Assembly: GCA_027575805.1 (NCBI GenBank)
Contig: JANBPU010000039.1
Coordinates: 1-64,000, forward strand
Direction of reading: 5' to 3'
DNA: 64,000 bases
Source: Mycoemilia scoparia
Lineage: Eukaryota; Kickxellomycota; Kickxellomycetes; Kickxellales; Kickxellaceae
Shown: positions 35,233 through 44,796 of the stretch, in pieces
How the letters are laid out: each line of letters opens with the position of its first letter
Numbering within the stretch: position 1 is the first letter of the stretch
Position numbers and translations under genes: made by a program
The notes under the pieces: generated by a model
Database searches by the model: none
What the model saw: the letters and a program-made list of their open reading frames with translations, nothing else
What the model was told of the DNA's origin: nothing

Positions 35233-35522
35233 GTAGCCAGCCAAGGCTGGTCCTGCTGTGCTGAAGGATACATGCAGTTGAAATATAAAGTGCGAGTGCT
35301 AATAACCATCTTATTGGAAAGGGCAGTGTGTACAAGGGGCTCGATTTTATCAGCGATTGCGGAAATCCATATGCTTTCCATGGATTATTAGCAGTTGGGG
35401 TAATGGGAAAAGGGGTAAATTATAGAAAATGCATCAATCGGCTTGATCGTGTGTAACAGCCAAAAGAAAATACTACTATGAATATTCCATGCTGCTAGAC
35501 AAGCAAATTGAATGTCAGGCAC

Positions 35523-35645
35523 ACATATGGAGCATTGTTTTTGAAGGGCCAATTTTCACCAGCAGGCCAGCCAACATTATCACTGATAAATACATTGGCA
35601 CGCACGACAAGCGTTTAGCCCTTCAAAAACAACTACCCATATATG
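35523..35645. mobile_element. MITE-like element, family A, copy 3
   Basis: About 120 bp with family A ends: CATATGGAGCATTGTTTTTG-AAGGGC and GCCCTTCAAAAACAACTACC-CATAT. The interior (CACCAGCAGGCCAGCC...) is different from the other copies, so only the ends define membership. It abuts the family B copy 2 at the shared ATATGG. Confidence 0.65.
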
Positions 35646-35784
35646 GCCAGAATTCATAAGGGCTTAGGCAAAATTGGCTCCCAGAAGTTGCGTATGAAAT
35701 GAATAATGATTGGGCCAAAATCTGATGAGAGCCCATCTCTGCCTACAATATGCTTGATCTCAAGTGAAATCTTGCCATCTGGGA
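35641..35784. mobile_element. MITE-like element, family B, copy 2
   Basis: About 144 bp, ATATGGCCAGAATTCATAAG on the left and GATCTCAAGTGAAATCTTGC-CATCT on the right. It is immediately followed (35,785-35,803) by a solo family A end, ATAATTTTTGAAGGGT. The elements are thus joined end to end here. Confidence 0.65.
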
Positions 35785-35803
35785 GATAATTTTTGAAGGG
35801 TCA
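35785..35803. repeat. Solo family A terminal repeat
   Basis: AGATAATTTTTGAAGGGTC matches the family A end; the opposite end was not found in the next 150 bases. Confidence 0.5.
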
Positions 35804-36690
35804 AATGTGGAATAGTCTGAACCAGTCAGTCCTCATCGGAATTTGGCCCAGCCATCAGCCAACCCATATGCAACTCCGGGGACCCATCTCTGCCCTTTAG
35901 TAGTGTATAACTGAACAATGCAAGCGGGCCATTGTGGCATATCTATGATGTTGAGGTTGCTCAAAGCCCAAATGCAGGGACAAGACACAAAGCCCACAAA
36001 GCAACAGTGGGGATTAGAGCCTATGGCAATAGTTGTGGTCCATAATGGCTCTTGAGAAAAGGTTACCCAATGGATCTTCTGGCTGGACTGGATGTGACGT
36101 TGCGAATAACGCTCGCCTAACCAAACAAGCTCAACACCGCATCACCGGCTGCGCAATAGAGCCTTGCTCACCCATGTAGTAGTTCGAATTGTGTTCTGTG
36201 TGCTTCACAAAGAGGCACATCAGAATAGGACTTGCGCATTTTGTTGAGTACATCTCTGCACATCCCAAAGAGACCAAGGCGGGGTGGGAGAGAGAGAGAT
36301 AGGGGCACAATTGGGCATACTGGGCTGTGCTGCCTTTTCTGGGCTTGCAAGTGCAGGAGACGAACATTCGTTTACAAATAGTCTTCTGGGAGAGGGCCAC
36401 ATGCTATGCAAACCTCTCTTTGTTCATTTTCCTTCACACCGTTGTTGTCCTCAACTACTTTGGCGTGTAATAAGCTGCTTCGTGCCCTTTATTTTTTTCC
36501 CATTATATTTGTCCTACAGAGCCCTTTTCTATTCGTCTTTTGCATTTGCTCACCCCCCCTCTCTCTCTTTCTTTATATATTATATATTTTTGCTGTCATA
36601 ATTATTTTGGCGTCCCTAGTCCTCTCCCAACCCAACCACTATTCGCATTCCGAATAAAGCTACTAATACGTCAAGATATTCTTCTCAGTC

Positions 36691-38378
36691 ATGGGTCTCC
36701 GCGATTTCTTTGCCAGCCACATGGAAAAACAGCCAGACTCCTTGGAGCGCCGCAAGTACTACAAGTTTGGCGCTATCCTGGGTAAGTACTAAAATAGCCA
36801 CCATGAATATTGTACTTGTACAATTTGGAAATGCCCCCAAATCTCTACGAACTCAATATCATCATCAGCCTATATACGATGGCCTTGTTTTCTATCCATG
36901 TGGCAAGTTCTCCACCAAAAGGGTACCAGTATAATCCCTGCAAATCAGTCCATAACCCATACGTTTTAGTTGGAGTCTCAGTGACTATTGGCTGGTATCC
37001 AAGGGAATGTCCTGGTACCCTTTTAGAGGAGACTACTACTCTGCCATGTATCCATTTATCTATACATCATGCCAACTAACGGTACATTTACATGTGTGTT
37101 ATCTGTAAAACAGGCTCTGGTACCTTTGGCCAAGTGCGGCTAGCAAGGTTCACTCCAACTAACCAAACTGTTGCAGTAAAGATGATCAAGAAGGATGCCA
37201 TTCATGGAGATGCCAACATGGTTCTCAAGGAAATCGCTGTGGTTGAGCGACTCAATCACCCCAATATTGTTCGTCTCCTTGATTGGTTCGAGTCCAATAC
37301 CAAATACTATTTAGTTTTTGAAGTGTAAGCAGCAGCAGCAGCAGTTTTATATTCATGATGATCGACAAACCTCCTCTCTCTCCTCGCCCAACCATTTCTC
37401 TAATGCTCATCATTTCCCAATACCTTTTGTAGATGTACTGGTGGCGAGCTTTTTCAAAAGATTTGCCAGCGCGGAAGATTTAGCGAAAAGGATGCCATTC
37501 CCTTCATTAAGGTCTGCTTCGAGGCAATTGCCTATCTGCACGAAAACGATATTGTGCATCGTGACATCAAGCCCGAAAACCTTTTGTTTAAGCATGAGGG
37601 CGAGGGCGCTCCACTTATGCTCACTGATTTCGGTATTTCCAGGATCATGAAGGATTCAAATGAAGTGCTTACTACCCTTTGTGGATCATTTGGATATGCC
37701 GCTCCAGAAATGCTTACTCGTGAAGGTCACGGAAAGGCTGTCGATATCTGGAGTATGGGCACAGTTTTGTTTTCTGTTCTTTGTGGATATGCTCCTTGGT
37801 GGAAATATGAGAGCAACCAGGCTGAAACATTGCGTGCTATGAAATTCCTTCCAATCGAGTTTGATGAACGGTATTGGTGGGGTATTTCTGAGGAGGTCAA
37901 GGATTTGATCCGCCGCTGTCTTGATCCCAACCAGCACGCTCGTATCACCGCTGCTGATGCCCTCAACCACCCTTGGTTCCAGAGCCTGACTGCCTCTGAC
38001 CGTGATCTCCTCACCGATGTCAAGGATAACTGGCAGAAAAAGTTCCAGCGCGCTTTCAACAAGATCAAGGCTATCAATCGGTTACGTGCTGGATCCAGCT
38101 CCACCAAGTCTGATTCTGAGTCTGAAGATGGGTATTCTGAATCCATGGATGGTACTACTCCACATTCAGCAAATTTCCCAAAGGATCATGCTGAAGAATC
38201 CTCCAATGCCAGCCATAATAATGACGGTAACGGTGCCAATACCCAGGCATCCCATGGATCTAGCACCAACCCATTCGACCAAATCCTTGCTCAAGCAAGG
38301 CAGAATGTCTCTGACAACAACAATGGCACTGATGCACACAATGCTTCGGCCCCATCCCTGCCTGGTGGCTTCAAGTAA
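36691..38378 (+). CDS. Calcium/calmodulin-dependent kinase-like protein 2 (CaMKI type)
   Basis: 415 residues, three exons: 36691-36781, 37114-37324 and 37433-38378. Motifs: GSGTFGQV (spanning intron 1), VAVKMIKK, HRDIKPENLLF, DFGIS, activation loop NEVLTTLCGSFGYAAPEM with Thr in the position phosphorylated by CaMK kinase, and DIWSMGTVLFSVLCGYAPWW. The C-terminal helix DNWQKKFQRAFNKIKAINRL at about 300-319 resembles the autoinhibitory/calmodulin-binding segment of CaMKI. It ends in a Ser/Asn-rich tail. Intron 1 (332 nt) contains a MITE-like family C copy. The N-terminal MGLRDFFASHMEK is short, as in yeast/animal CaMKI. It shares the basic helix with the preceding kinase, so both are probably calmodulin-responsive, which is inferred and not shown. 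Confidence 0.88.
36898..37047. mobile_element. MITE-like family C element inside a kinase intron
   Basis: About 150 bp inside intron 1 (36,782-37,113) of the CaMKI-like gene. Left end ATGTGGCAAGTTCTCCACCA then AAAGGGTACCAG; right end CCTGGTACCCTTTTAGAGGA then GACTACTACTCTGCCAT. Both terminal repeats are well preserved. It enlarges the intron from about 180 to 332 nt without harming the donor (GTAAGT) or acceptor (ACAG). Confidence 0.8.
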
Positions 38379-38682
38379 TAACTCCATTTTCCAAACACAA
38401 ACAATAGCGCTCATATATTCCCAAGTACTCTCCTTTTTATCTCACATTTATCTTTGTTGCTGATCTGCACTAATGTAATTTTTTGCTCTTTGGCTTTTCT
38501 CGATTTGTCTTTTTATTTCCTCTATGAAATATTCTTATCTACATACACTTATACAGTTCTTATTATTTACTTTTCCATTAAGCTGTATTTGTCCAATATC
38601 ACTTCATACAATTATCAACATTAAGTATTACATTGCGAAATTATATCGCTAATACTGTTGTTGTTGATGTTAATTTTTGCAG

Positions 38683-38796
38683 ATATTCTTCTTTAAAAGG
38701 GGCACAAAAATAATTCATGTGATAATAGCCAATGGCCTAATTTTCCAGAGTTTTTTGTGGGTCCTATCTGTTTCTTTTTATAGAGAATCTGACACT
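38683..38796. repeat. Degenerate family C element
   Basis: ATATTCTTCTTTAAAAGGGG-CAC on the left and CTTTTTATAGAGAATCTGAC on the right recall the TCTCCTCTAAAAGGG terminal repeats with several changes; the interior has GATAATAGCCAATGG as in other copies. Confidence 0.45.
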
Positions 38797-38828
38797 TACG
38801 TGTATGAGCTTCTCTGTCAGTGTATTTC

Positions 38829-38974
38829 AATATGGCCAAATTTCACAAGGTCTTTGACAAGAATGGCGGGTCTCCAGGAGCTGCATGTCAAATAATCACT
38901 GTTTGGGTCTGAATCCAAGGAGTTAATATTTCTGTCTACCACAAATTTGATCTCTAGTGAAGTCTGACCATATA
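38829..38974. mobile_element. MITE-like element, family B, copy 3
   Basis: About 146 bp: AATATGGCCAAATTTCACAA-GG on the left; GATCTCTAGTGAAGTCTGAC-CATAT on the right. The interior carries the GGGTCTCCAGGAGCTGCAT text that parallels copy 1's GGTCCCCAGGAGTTGCAT. The ends pair best of the three family B copies. Confidence 0.7.
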
Positions 38975-39353
38975 AAAGTGCTTCAGCTTATTTTGCCAAT
39001 GGTGGCGAATTCAATAGGACTTATGGCCGCTACTCATACTGGAAATCTTGAAAAAAGTGCTTAAATGGATTGAATGAGCTTTTGATGAATCCTGCGAGGA
39101 ATACACAGGTCTTTGTGGTCCTTAATGATACCAACAATATTAATGAAGAGGCAATTAAAAATTCGCTTGGCGTAAATCAAATCATAATAAACTATTAAAA
39201 TGGGGGCATTAGAATACAATTGCTCTGCATTAGTTTCAACTCCCAATTTTCCAATATATATATTTTGATCAACAATTTTAAATAATTTTGAAAAATGTAT
39301 ATATCATGGACTTCTAAGCCCAAAAGGTGTACAATTACATATGCATTTGTGTG

Positions 39354-40859
39354 TTAAATTATATGAGTTTTGTAAATGTTGTCATCCGAATCTACTGTGC
39401 AAGATGCCAGATTCCAGTAGGAATGGCTCGATTTAGTAGCCTTTGCTTGAGCCGATGCACTATCACTATTAATATCAATTTTGTCGTTATTGTCAATGGC
39501 TGTCCCACCACAAGCGGGTCGATTTTGAATAATCCTGTATTCCAAGTATTCAGACTCTCTAAATTTGTCCTGCTCTGCAAAACAATGCGATCTCTGAATC
39601 AAGTAGTTTATAGCATCCGATGGGGCCAACAAGTTTGATGTTTCTGAGGTCTTTGGGTTTTTGTTAGCAACAGTATTTTCAGATAATATTGTGCTGTTAT
39701 GGTTCTGCCTCTTACGGCCCCTGGAGCCTTTGCTTGATGATGATACAGATAACAAAGTATTAGGTAGATTTTGCAAGCAAGAATCGTACTGGTGCTGTCT
39801 TGTTAGAGACACTGAAAGGGTTTTGGCAGTTTGCAAGTCATCGTCAAATTCATCCAATACATCCAAAACCTTTTTCGAGTGCTGATTTCTGCATGTGGTT
39901 GCTTTTTTGCGATGAGATGGAAATATACTCTGCCTATTCTGAAAGTCGTCTTCGAGATCACTGAATCCATCATTGCTATCCGCGTAGACGAGTTTTTCAT
40001 CTCCTTCTGGACAAGAAAATTGTGAATTTGTGGCCTTCAATGATCTCGAGGCATTGTTGCAAAAAGTCAGTTCGCTATTGCTTTTTGAACGCAGCAGCAG
40101 CCGCCCAGAACTGTATTGCTCACTTGGTTTATTTGTCAACAATGTGCGCTGCTTAGTGGTTCTTGATCCGTGGGTAGTTTTCCCTATGATTACTTTGCTT
40201 TTGCTATAGCCTGCTTGATGTGGCAGGGACGGCGCTTTTGGCACGTTCTTAATTGAATCTGGCTTCACATAGTTATTGGGGCTTGCAGTGATCGGATCTA
40301 CTAATGGCTTCTGTGATGCTGCTACTAGATTCTTGTTGCAAACGGATTTATCTGGGTCGAATATATTGCCAGAAGCATGGCAATTTGGCTCCTTTTTTAT
40401 ATTGGTAAAATTATTTATATCAGCCTGATCGGCTAGTGGGCCATATCTGTCTGGTGATTGACTTTTGGGTAATTTAAACGTTTTAGCTGAACTTCTCGGA
40501 TTCGAACTTGATTTTGAGGCTGAGACATCTGACCGATCGAGGCACTGATTGATATGCAAACTGCGGGCCTCAGAAGAATACGTGGTAATATCTTTATTAC
40601 ATACAAAGCAGTGCATTTTTTGTGCTAGCTTGCAATCTGGATTCTCCTTTGTTTTGAGAAAAGACTGCTTCAACTGCTTTGCTTTCGAACTTTGTTTTGA
40701 AGTGCTTAGATCGGCGCCTGTTGATACTTTGTCTAGACATTCGTTAACATGCACATCGGGAGATTTTTCTATTTTCTGGAACGGTACACTACATACCGGA
40801 CATAGTAGGTTTTCACTTTGAGTATCATTGCTTAAATCCCTACCCCCAGGGCTCATCAT
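39354..40859 (-). CDS. Protein with two UBZ4-type ubiquitin-binding zinc fingers (SLX4-like?)
   Basis: 501 residues as read, low-complexity Ser/Lys-rich. Two Cys2-His-Cys zinc fingers near the N-terminus: LLCPVCSVPFQKIEKSPDVH then VNECLD at about 19-42, and MHCFVCNKDITTYSSEARSL then HINQCLD at about 81-106. This spacing (C-x2-C...H-x3-C) is the UBZ4 (Rad18-type) ubiquitin-binding finger. Two tandem UBZ4 fingers recall the SLX4 nuclease scaffold, and single ones occur in SNM1, FAN1 and RAD18. No BTB, SAP or SLX1-binding C-terminal domain was found, so identity is open. The open frame extends about 30 codons upstream of this Met to a TAG directly next to a possible splice acceptor, so a further 5' exon is possible; the 3' end may also be incomplete. 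Confidence 0.6.
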   Translation of the reverse strand: MMSPGGRDLSNDTQSENLLCPVCSVPFQKIEKSPDVHVNECLDKVSTGADLSTSKQSSKAKQLKQSFLKTKENPDCKLAQKMHCFVCNKDITTYSSEARSLHINQCLDRSDVSASKSSSNPRSSAKTFKLPKSQSPDRYGPLADQADINNFTNIKKEPNCHASGNIFDPDKSVCNKNLVAASQKPLVDPITASPNNYVKPDSIKNVPKAPSLPHQAGYSKSKVIIGKTTHGSRTTKQRTLLTNKPSEQYSSGRLLLRSKSNSELTFCNNASRSLKATNSQFSCPEGDEKLVYADSNDGFSDLEDDFQNRQSIFPSHRKKATTCRNQHSKKVLDVLDEFDDDLQTAKTLSVSLTRQHQYDSCLQNLPNTLLSVSSSSKGSRGRKRQNHNSTILSENTVANKNPKTSETSNLLAPSDAINYLIQRSHCFAEQDKFRESEYLEYRIIQNRPACGGTAIDNNDKIDINSDSASAQAKATKSSHSYWNLASCTVDSDDNIYKTHII

Positions 40860-41154
40860 ATCTGGATCATTGCTGATGTTTGATATATAATCTATCGTAG
40901 TGCCTGGTATTGTTTTCGAGGCTTTAAGTTTACTGGCCTATAAATCCAATTATGGGCCAATATCCACCTATTTTTTCTCCCAGAATTATTATTGCTTGTA
41001 AAATTCATACTTTTGTATTCAAAGACAAAACATAACATAAAATAATAATAATAACAGTGTTATAATGGAATAAGCTATATTGTAAGGTTAAGCACCTTTA
41101 TCAGAGTCTTTCAAAATCTAGACAATAAACTATCATAGAAAAATATTTTGTTTT

Positions 41155-42111
41155 TTAGCTGGGTGGAAGGCTTGAAAGATCAACTTCAGTCGTCTCTTCC
41201 TCAATGGTATCAACATCCTCCTCCTCATGGAGAGACATTTTGGTTGAACGAGGCATGGCCATCAAACCAGACCTAACAGCCTCAAGGATTCCAAATGGAC
41301 GAACGAGCTTGAGGAATGCATCAATTCTGTCGGATTTAGCATTCAGTTCAATAACAACGCTCTCAGCGCTGACATCAACAATCTTGCCCTTGAACAGATC
41401 GGTGAGCTCACGAAGGGCTTGCAACCTGTGCTGGGAGTTGATAAACTCATTATCAAGAGTGCTCTTTAAGGATGCGTTGACAGCCTCAGAGTTGGACTCA
41501 TTGGCGCTTGCTTCTGCTGTCTGTGCGCCAGAGCCAGTATCAACACCAAGGTGCTTGAATGCCCTCTCGGGACCAAGGACCGACGCTTTTACTAATAGAG
41601 ATTCACGCTCTATGATTTTGGTATGGGAGTAATCTAAGACGGCCCACACAGGAACTGCATCCTCAAGCTGCTTCTTGGCTTGCTGCATAATAATCGCAGG
41701 CCCCTTTAGCACAATAGTCATACGACTCAAGCCTGGCACTTCAGTCTTGGAAGCCACTAACGAGTCAATGTTAAACCCACGAGCGGCCATAATACCTGTA
41801 ACCCGCGAAAGGACACCGGGCTCATCCTGAGCCAAACAATCAAGAATATGGCGTTCAGTCTTTAGCTTGGGCGCAGTTGGTGTGTTGTAAAGTAGGTTTG
41901 ATACGGCCTGCTCAGCAGTAAGGGTTGGAACCCGGGGTAATGGGTGAAGCTGGCTGGGGTGCATGCGCTTGAATTCTATACCCGAGGTAGCACTATCGGT
42001 GACCTTGGATTTTGCTGAATACTGGCGCACTGAAGCAGCGGACAATACTGGCAAGCCGCATAGTCGAAGGGAAGCTGATTTCTGGACTCTCAAGGACACC
42101 CGTTGCAACAT
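41155..42111 (-). CDS. ILV6: Acetolactate synthase regulatory (small) subunit, mitochondrial
   Basis: 318 residues, single exon. Regulatory partner of acetohydroxyacid synthase (Ilv2), conferring valine feedback in branched-chain amino-acid synthesis. The N-terminal 60 residues are Arg/Ser-rich and lack acidic residues early on (MLQRVSLRVQKSASLRLCG), a mitochondrial presequence. ACT domain at about 84-160: HILDCLAQDEPGVLSRVTGI, MAARGFNIDSLVAS, GLSRMTIVLKG. The second, C-terminal regulatory part is LQALRELTDLFKGKIVDVSA and VIELNAKSDRIDAFLKLVRPFGI. Between the two is the fungal insert with Asn/Ser/Ala. It ends in an acidic tail (HEEEDVDTIEEETTEVD). Length is typical for Ilv6. Confidence 0.93.
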   Translation of the reverse strand: MLQRVSLRVQKSASLRLCGLPVLSAASVRQYSAKSKVTDSATSGIEFKRMHPSQLHPLPRVPTLTAEQAVSNLLYNTPTAPKLKTERHILDCLAQDEPGVLSRVTGIMAARGFNIDSLVASKTEVPGLSRMTIVLKGPAIIMQQAKKQLEDAVPVWAVLDYSHTKIIERESLLVKASVLGPERAFKHLGVDTGSGAQTAEASANESNSEAVNASLKSTLDNEFINSQHRLQALRELTDLFKGKIVDVSAESVVIELNAKSDRIDAFLKLVRPFGILEAVRSGLMAMPRSTKMSLHEEEDVDTIEEETTEVDLSSLPPS

Positions 42112-42656
42112 TTTTATGAAGAAGATATAATAGTGTCGTAATAAAAAGGATAGTGGAGAGAAATGAGAGGAAGGTAAATAGACGAAAGGTTTATGGACAG
42201 CAGCAGTTTGCCAAACTTATTCCTACCAAAACTGTTATTTGTGATGATTCACCTATTAAATGGTCATTATCAGGTACGTTGGATCACAATTTTTCAAAGC
42301 ACATTAATTATTTCCTACAGCCAACCATGGCTAATTGATTAGATATTAGTGAAAACCAGCGCAATTTTGATTGTCTGATAATCTGTTGGATTTCATCTTC
42401 CCAGTCCTGTTGCTTAATCTCTGATAACTTCAGGTTTTGGTGAGTAACTTTAACTGAATCTTGTGACTGATACACCATACCATTATTTGCTGATAGCGCT
42501 TTTATTTAATTGAACATAAAGTGGTATCTTGAAATGGTAGTCATGCAAGCATGAGCAAGGCTGAGATTTACATATGAACAAAAGTATAGAAAGTAGAAAG
42601 CGTCAAGGAATAAACTTGCACTGCAAAAATCTGGAGAGGACAATAAGAAAAATTGG
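42112..42656. other. Spacer upstream of ILV6
   Basis: 545 bp with the ILV6 promoter and the 3' flank of the GDSL gene. No repeats of families A-C or open frames of note. Confidence 0.5.
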
Positions 42657-43778
42657 CTATAGCCAGCTAACTTGGGAGTTTTTCTTGGGCCAAATCTTGG
42701 TATAAAAGTTTTTTTCAGAGGTCGACTCATTGATTCTGTATTGGTTTATCATGTTCAGAAGTCCGGCTTCCGTCGTCTTGTACCTAGGATTTATAGTATG
42801 TCTGGCTATGGTGATGCCAAAGATTGCATGGATTCTGGATGTGAAGTGCGCAAAGTCATAGAAAAAGTGCTTTTCTGGATCAGCACACTGGGGTGTTGCA
42901 GCCCCTCCAGGGCTAGAAAAGCCAGTATTCTTGAGGCAGGGTTTTCTAATTTCTGTTATTCCAAGAGAACTCAGTGTCTTGCTGTCCTTGCAAAAGCTTG
43001 AGAAGCCAAAGCTATCAAAGATCTGGGCCATCTCAAGGCGTTTCATGTTCTGTTGCTTGAAGCGCTCAAACTTGGCTTCCAGAGCCTTGTTGAAGTTGTT
43101 GGTGATGCTCGCACAGGCATCTTGGTTGAACGCCGAGGTCATTTGAGATCCCGTGATGTTTCCCATGTTCCAAACCACCAGGCGCCTAACACCGCTGTTG
43201 ACCAGCAGCTGGGAAGACTGAATGATCGAGTCCGTGGCTCGCTCTACGAACTCCTGCTGGATCTTTACGCTCACTGGGCCCGACTTGGGATTGCCAACAA
43301 GCCAAACGTAGTCATTGCCACCTGCCTCGATCACAGCGGTGGTCATTGGAGCGTAGGAAGAGTATACAGGATTAGAGACAAACGCGTTAACCTGTGTAGA
43401 GATGCAGGGCATTACGCCCAGCGAAGAAGGCGACGATGAAAAGTCTACCGAATCGGTGCTATTGTTTCCTGTCTGCGTTCTGGGAGGAAGAATGGCGTTG
43501 TTGATTAGAGCACCACCAACAGCAAAGTTGAACACGGGCTGGCGAAGGGCAGCAGATAGATAGTCGACCCAGTTTGGACCATTGGTAAATCTCCCATTCC
43601 AGTATGCTCCCTTGCCAGCAGTAAGAGCATAGATGTTGCCTGCATCGGCATAGCTATCGCCGAAAATGGCTATGTTGGGACGTGCCCCCGAGAATGGGAT
43701 GGCAGCACAGTAAACAGCTGCGGGGAGATAGAAGAAGGCTATGGATGCGAGTCTTGAGATGTAGGCGAGGGTGAACAT
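42657..43778 (-). CDS. Secreted GDSL-family esterase/lipase (1)
   Basis: 373 residues, single exon. Hydrophobic N-terminal signal peptide (MFTLAYISRLASIAFFYLPA, cleavage near VYCAAIP). SGNH/GDSL hydrolase blocks: I IAIFGDSYADAGN with the nucleophile Ser (about 43), II FNFAVGGALIN, III EAGGNDYVW, V DFAHFTSRIHAIFG with the Asp-His of the triad (about 315). Some N-glycosylation sequons are visible (NNST). Probably a secreted carboxylic-ester hydrolase acting on plant or insect lipids or polysaccharide esters; CE16-like acetylesterases have the same plan. The related gene at 45232-46269 lies 1.5 kb upstream in the same direction. Confidence 0.82.
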   Translation of the reverse strand: MFTLAYISRLASIAFFYLPAAVYCAAIPFSGARPNIAIFGDSYADAGNIYALTAGKGAYWNGRFTNGPNWVDYLSAALRQPVFNFAVGGALINNAILPPRTQTGNNSTDSVDFSSSPSSLGVMPCISTQVNAFVSNPVYSSYAPMTTAVIEAGGNDYVWLVGNPKSGPVSVKIQQEFVERATDSIIQSSQLLVNSGVRRLVVWNMGNITGSQMTSAFNQDACASITNNFNKALEAKFERFKQQNMKRLEMAQIFDSFGFSSFCKDSKTLSSLGITEIRKPCLKNTGFSSPGGAATPQCADPEKHFFYDFAHFTSRIHAIFGITIARHTINPRYKTTEAGLLNMINQYRINESTSEKNFYTKIWPKKNSQVSWL

Positions 43779-44094
43779 AGTGTGTACGTGTGTAATGTCG
43801 ATACTACCAGAGCAAGACAGAGTGTCTAATGAAGATAGGATTGCGGGTCGTTAAAACTTTATATATAAACGTTCGAATCGTTAAAATGGAAAAGAAAGGG
43901 ACGAGTTGAAATAGAGTGATAAAGAATCTTGCCACATTTATATACAATTGGCAAAGCCGGCAGTAATATGAATTGGTGGGGACTATGAATAACGATGGCA
44001 AGTAAAGATACTGCTATCCATCCATAGGGACACATCCTGGTTCCCCTTTTTCTGGTTCAAATTTCAAATAGCCAAGACCCGATACTGCCATTAA

Positions 44095-44226
44095 ATGGCA
44101 GGCTCTTCATCAAAAGCAAACAATCCTGTGCCCACATACATTCCTGAAAGTTTAGCACATAAATCATACGTTTTGGGGAGCATTGGAGAGATTACTCCAG
44201 CACACTTCTAGAGGAGACTCTGCCGT
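44095..44226. mobile_element. MITE-like element, family C, copy 4
   Basis: About 130 bp: AATGGCAGGCTCTTCATCAA-AAGC on the left, CACTTCTAGAGGAGACTCTG-CCGT on the right. The internal CACATACATTCCTGAAAGTT-TAGCACATAA parallels the copy at 22.6 kb (CATACATTCCCTGAACATTA-GCCCATAA). Both ends have lost the GGGTACC core. Confidence 0.65.
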
Positions 44227-44640
44227 CTATTCTGAAGCGCCACTAAAAACGAGGCGGATCTCCAGCTTAGGCCTGCTACAGTGCTTCTTGTCTCCATTGG
44301 CACATGTTGATAACTGAAACAATGTGGGGGGAATATAGATAAAGCAATGTCCGTTTAACCTCAATTGATTCTTGCAAGCAACGGACTGGCACTCCATGTG
44401 CTTGTATGCATGCTGTTTTGATAGTAAGCTGGACATTCTAGCCAACCATCGGTGCTGGTGGCAACATTGCACTGCTCTTTGACCAGAATAAAATTCCTCC
44501 ACAGCTTTGGGGGCTGCTCTTTGAAAACTTACGGCCTACATGAGCCCAGCTGTGTGGGTCCTTATTGTAATAGAAAGCTATAAAACTTCAGGAATTTGTG
44601 CTCATCTGCATGGCTGGTGATATTGAAAGCAGACCCCCAT

Positions 44641-44796
44641 ATGGCAGAATCTCCTCTAAAGGTGTACCAGAAGAATACCCTGGATAGTAGCCAATAATCT
44701 GCCAGGCTCCAGCCAAAGTGTATGTGCTATGGGCAGATTTGCAGGGAATGTATGAGGATGCCTATCTGTTTCCTTTTGATGGGGAACCTGCCATAT
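44641..44796. mobile_element. MITE-like element, family C, copy 5
   Basis: 156 bp. Left end ATGGCAGAATCTCCTCTAAA-GGTGTACCAG, right end CCTTTTGATGGGGAACCTGC-CAT. The interior has GGATAGTAGCCAATAATCTG and GCAGGGAATGTATGAGGATG, which match copies 2 and 6 in reverse or forward orientation. Non-coding. Confidence 0.75.

Larger units (their letters stand above)
34811..36690. other. Repeat-rich spacer between the two kinases
   Basis: 1.9 kb holding a family B copy, a family A copy, a second family B copy and a solo family A end between 35,088 and 35,810, then unique sequence and a pyrimidine tract (36,545-36,575). No gene. Confidence 0.65.
38379..39353. other. Spacer with family B and C remnants
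   Basis: Unique AT-rich 3' region, then a degenerate family C copy at 38,683-38,796, a family B copy at 38,829-38,974 and AT-rich text up to 39,353. An 85-codon open stretch on the minus strand at 39,061-39,300 lies just downstream of the UBZ gene; I could not tie it to that gene through a splice site. Confidence 0.5.

Noticed and set aside
39061..39300. Possible C-terminal exon of the UBZ gene
   Set aside because: Open for 85 codons in the right direction, but no donor in the UBZ gene and acceptor here give a matching frame with confidence.
40920..41050. Possible extra 5' exon of the UBZ gene (starting near 41,010)
   Set aside because: The only intron that joins it would be about 30 nt, too short to be convincing.
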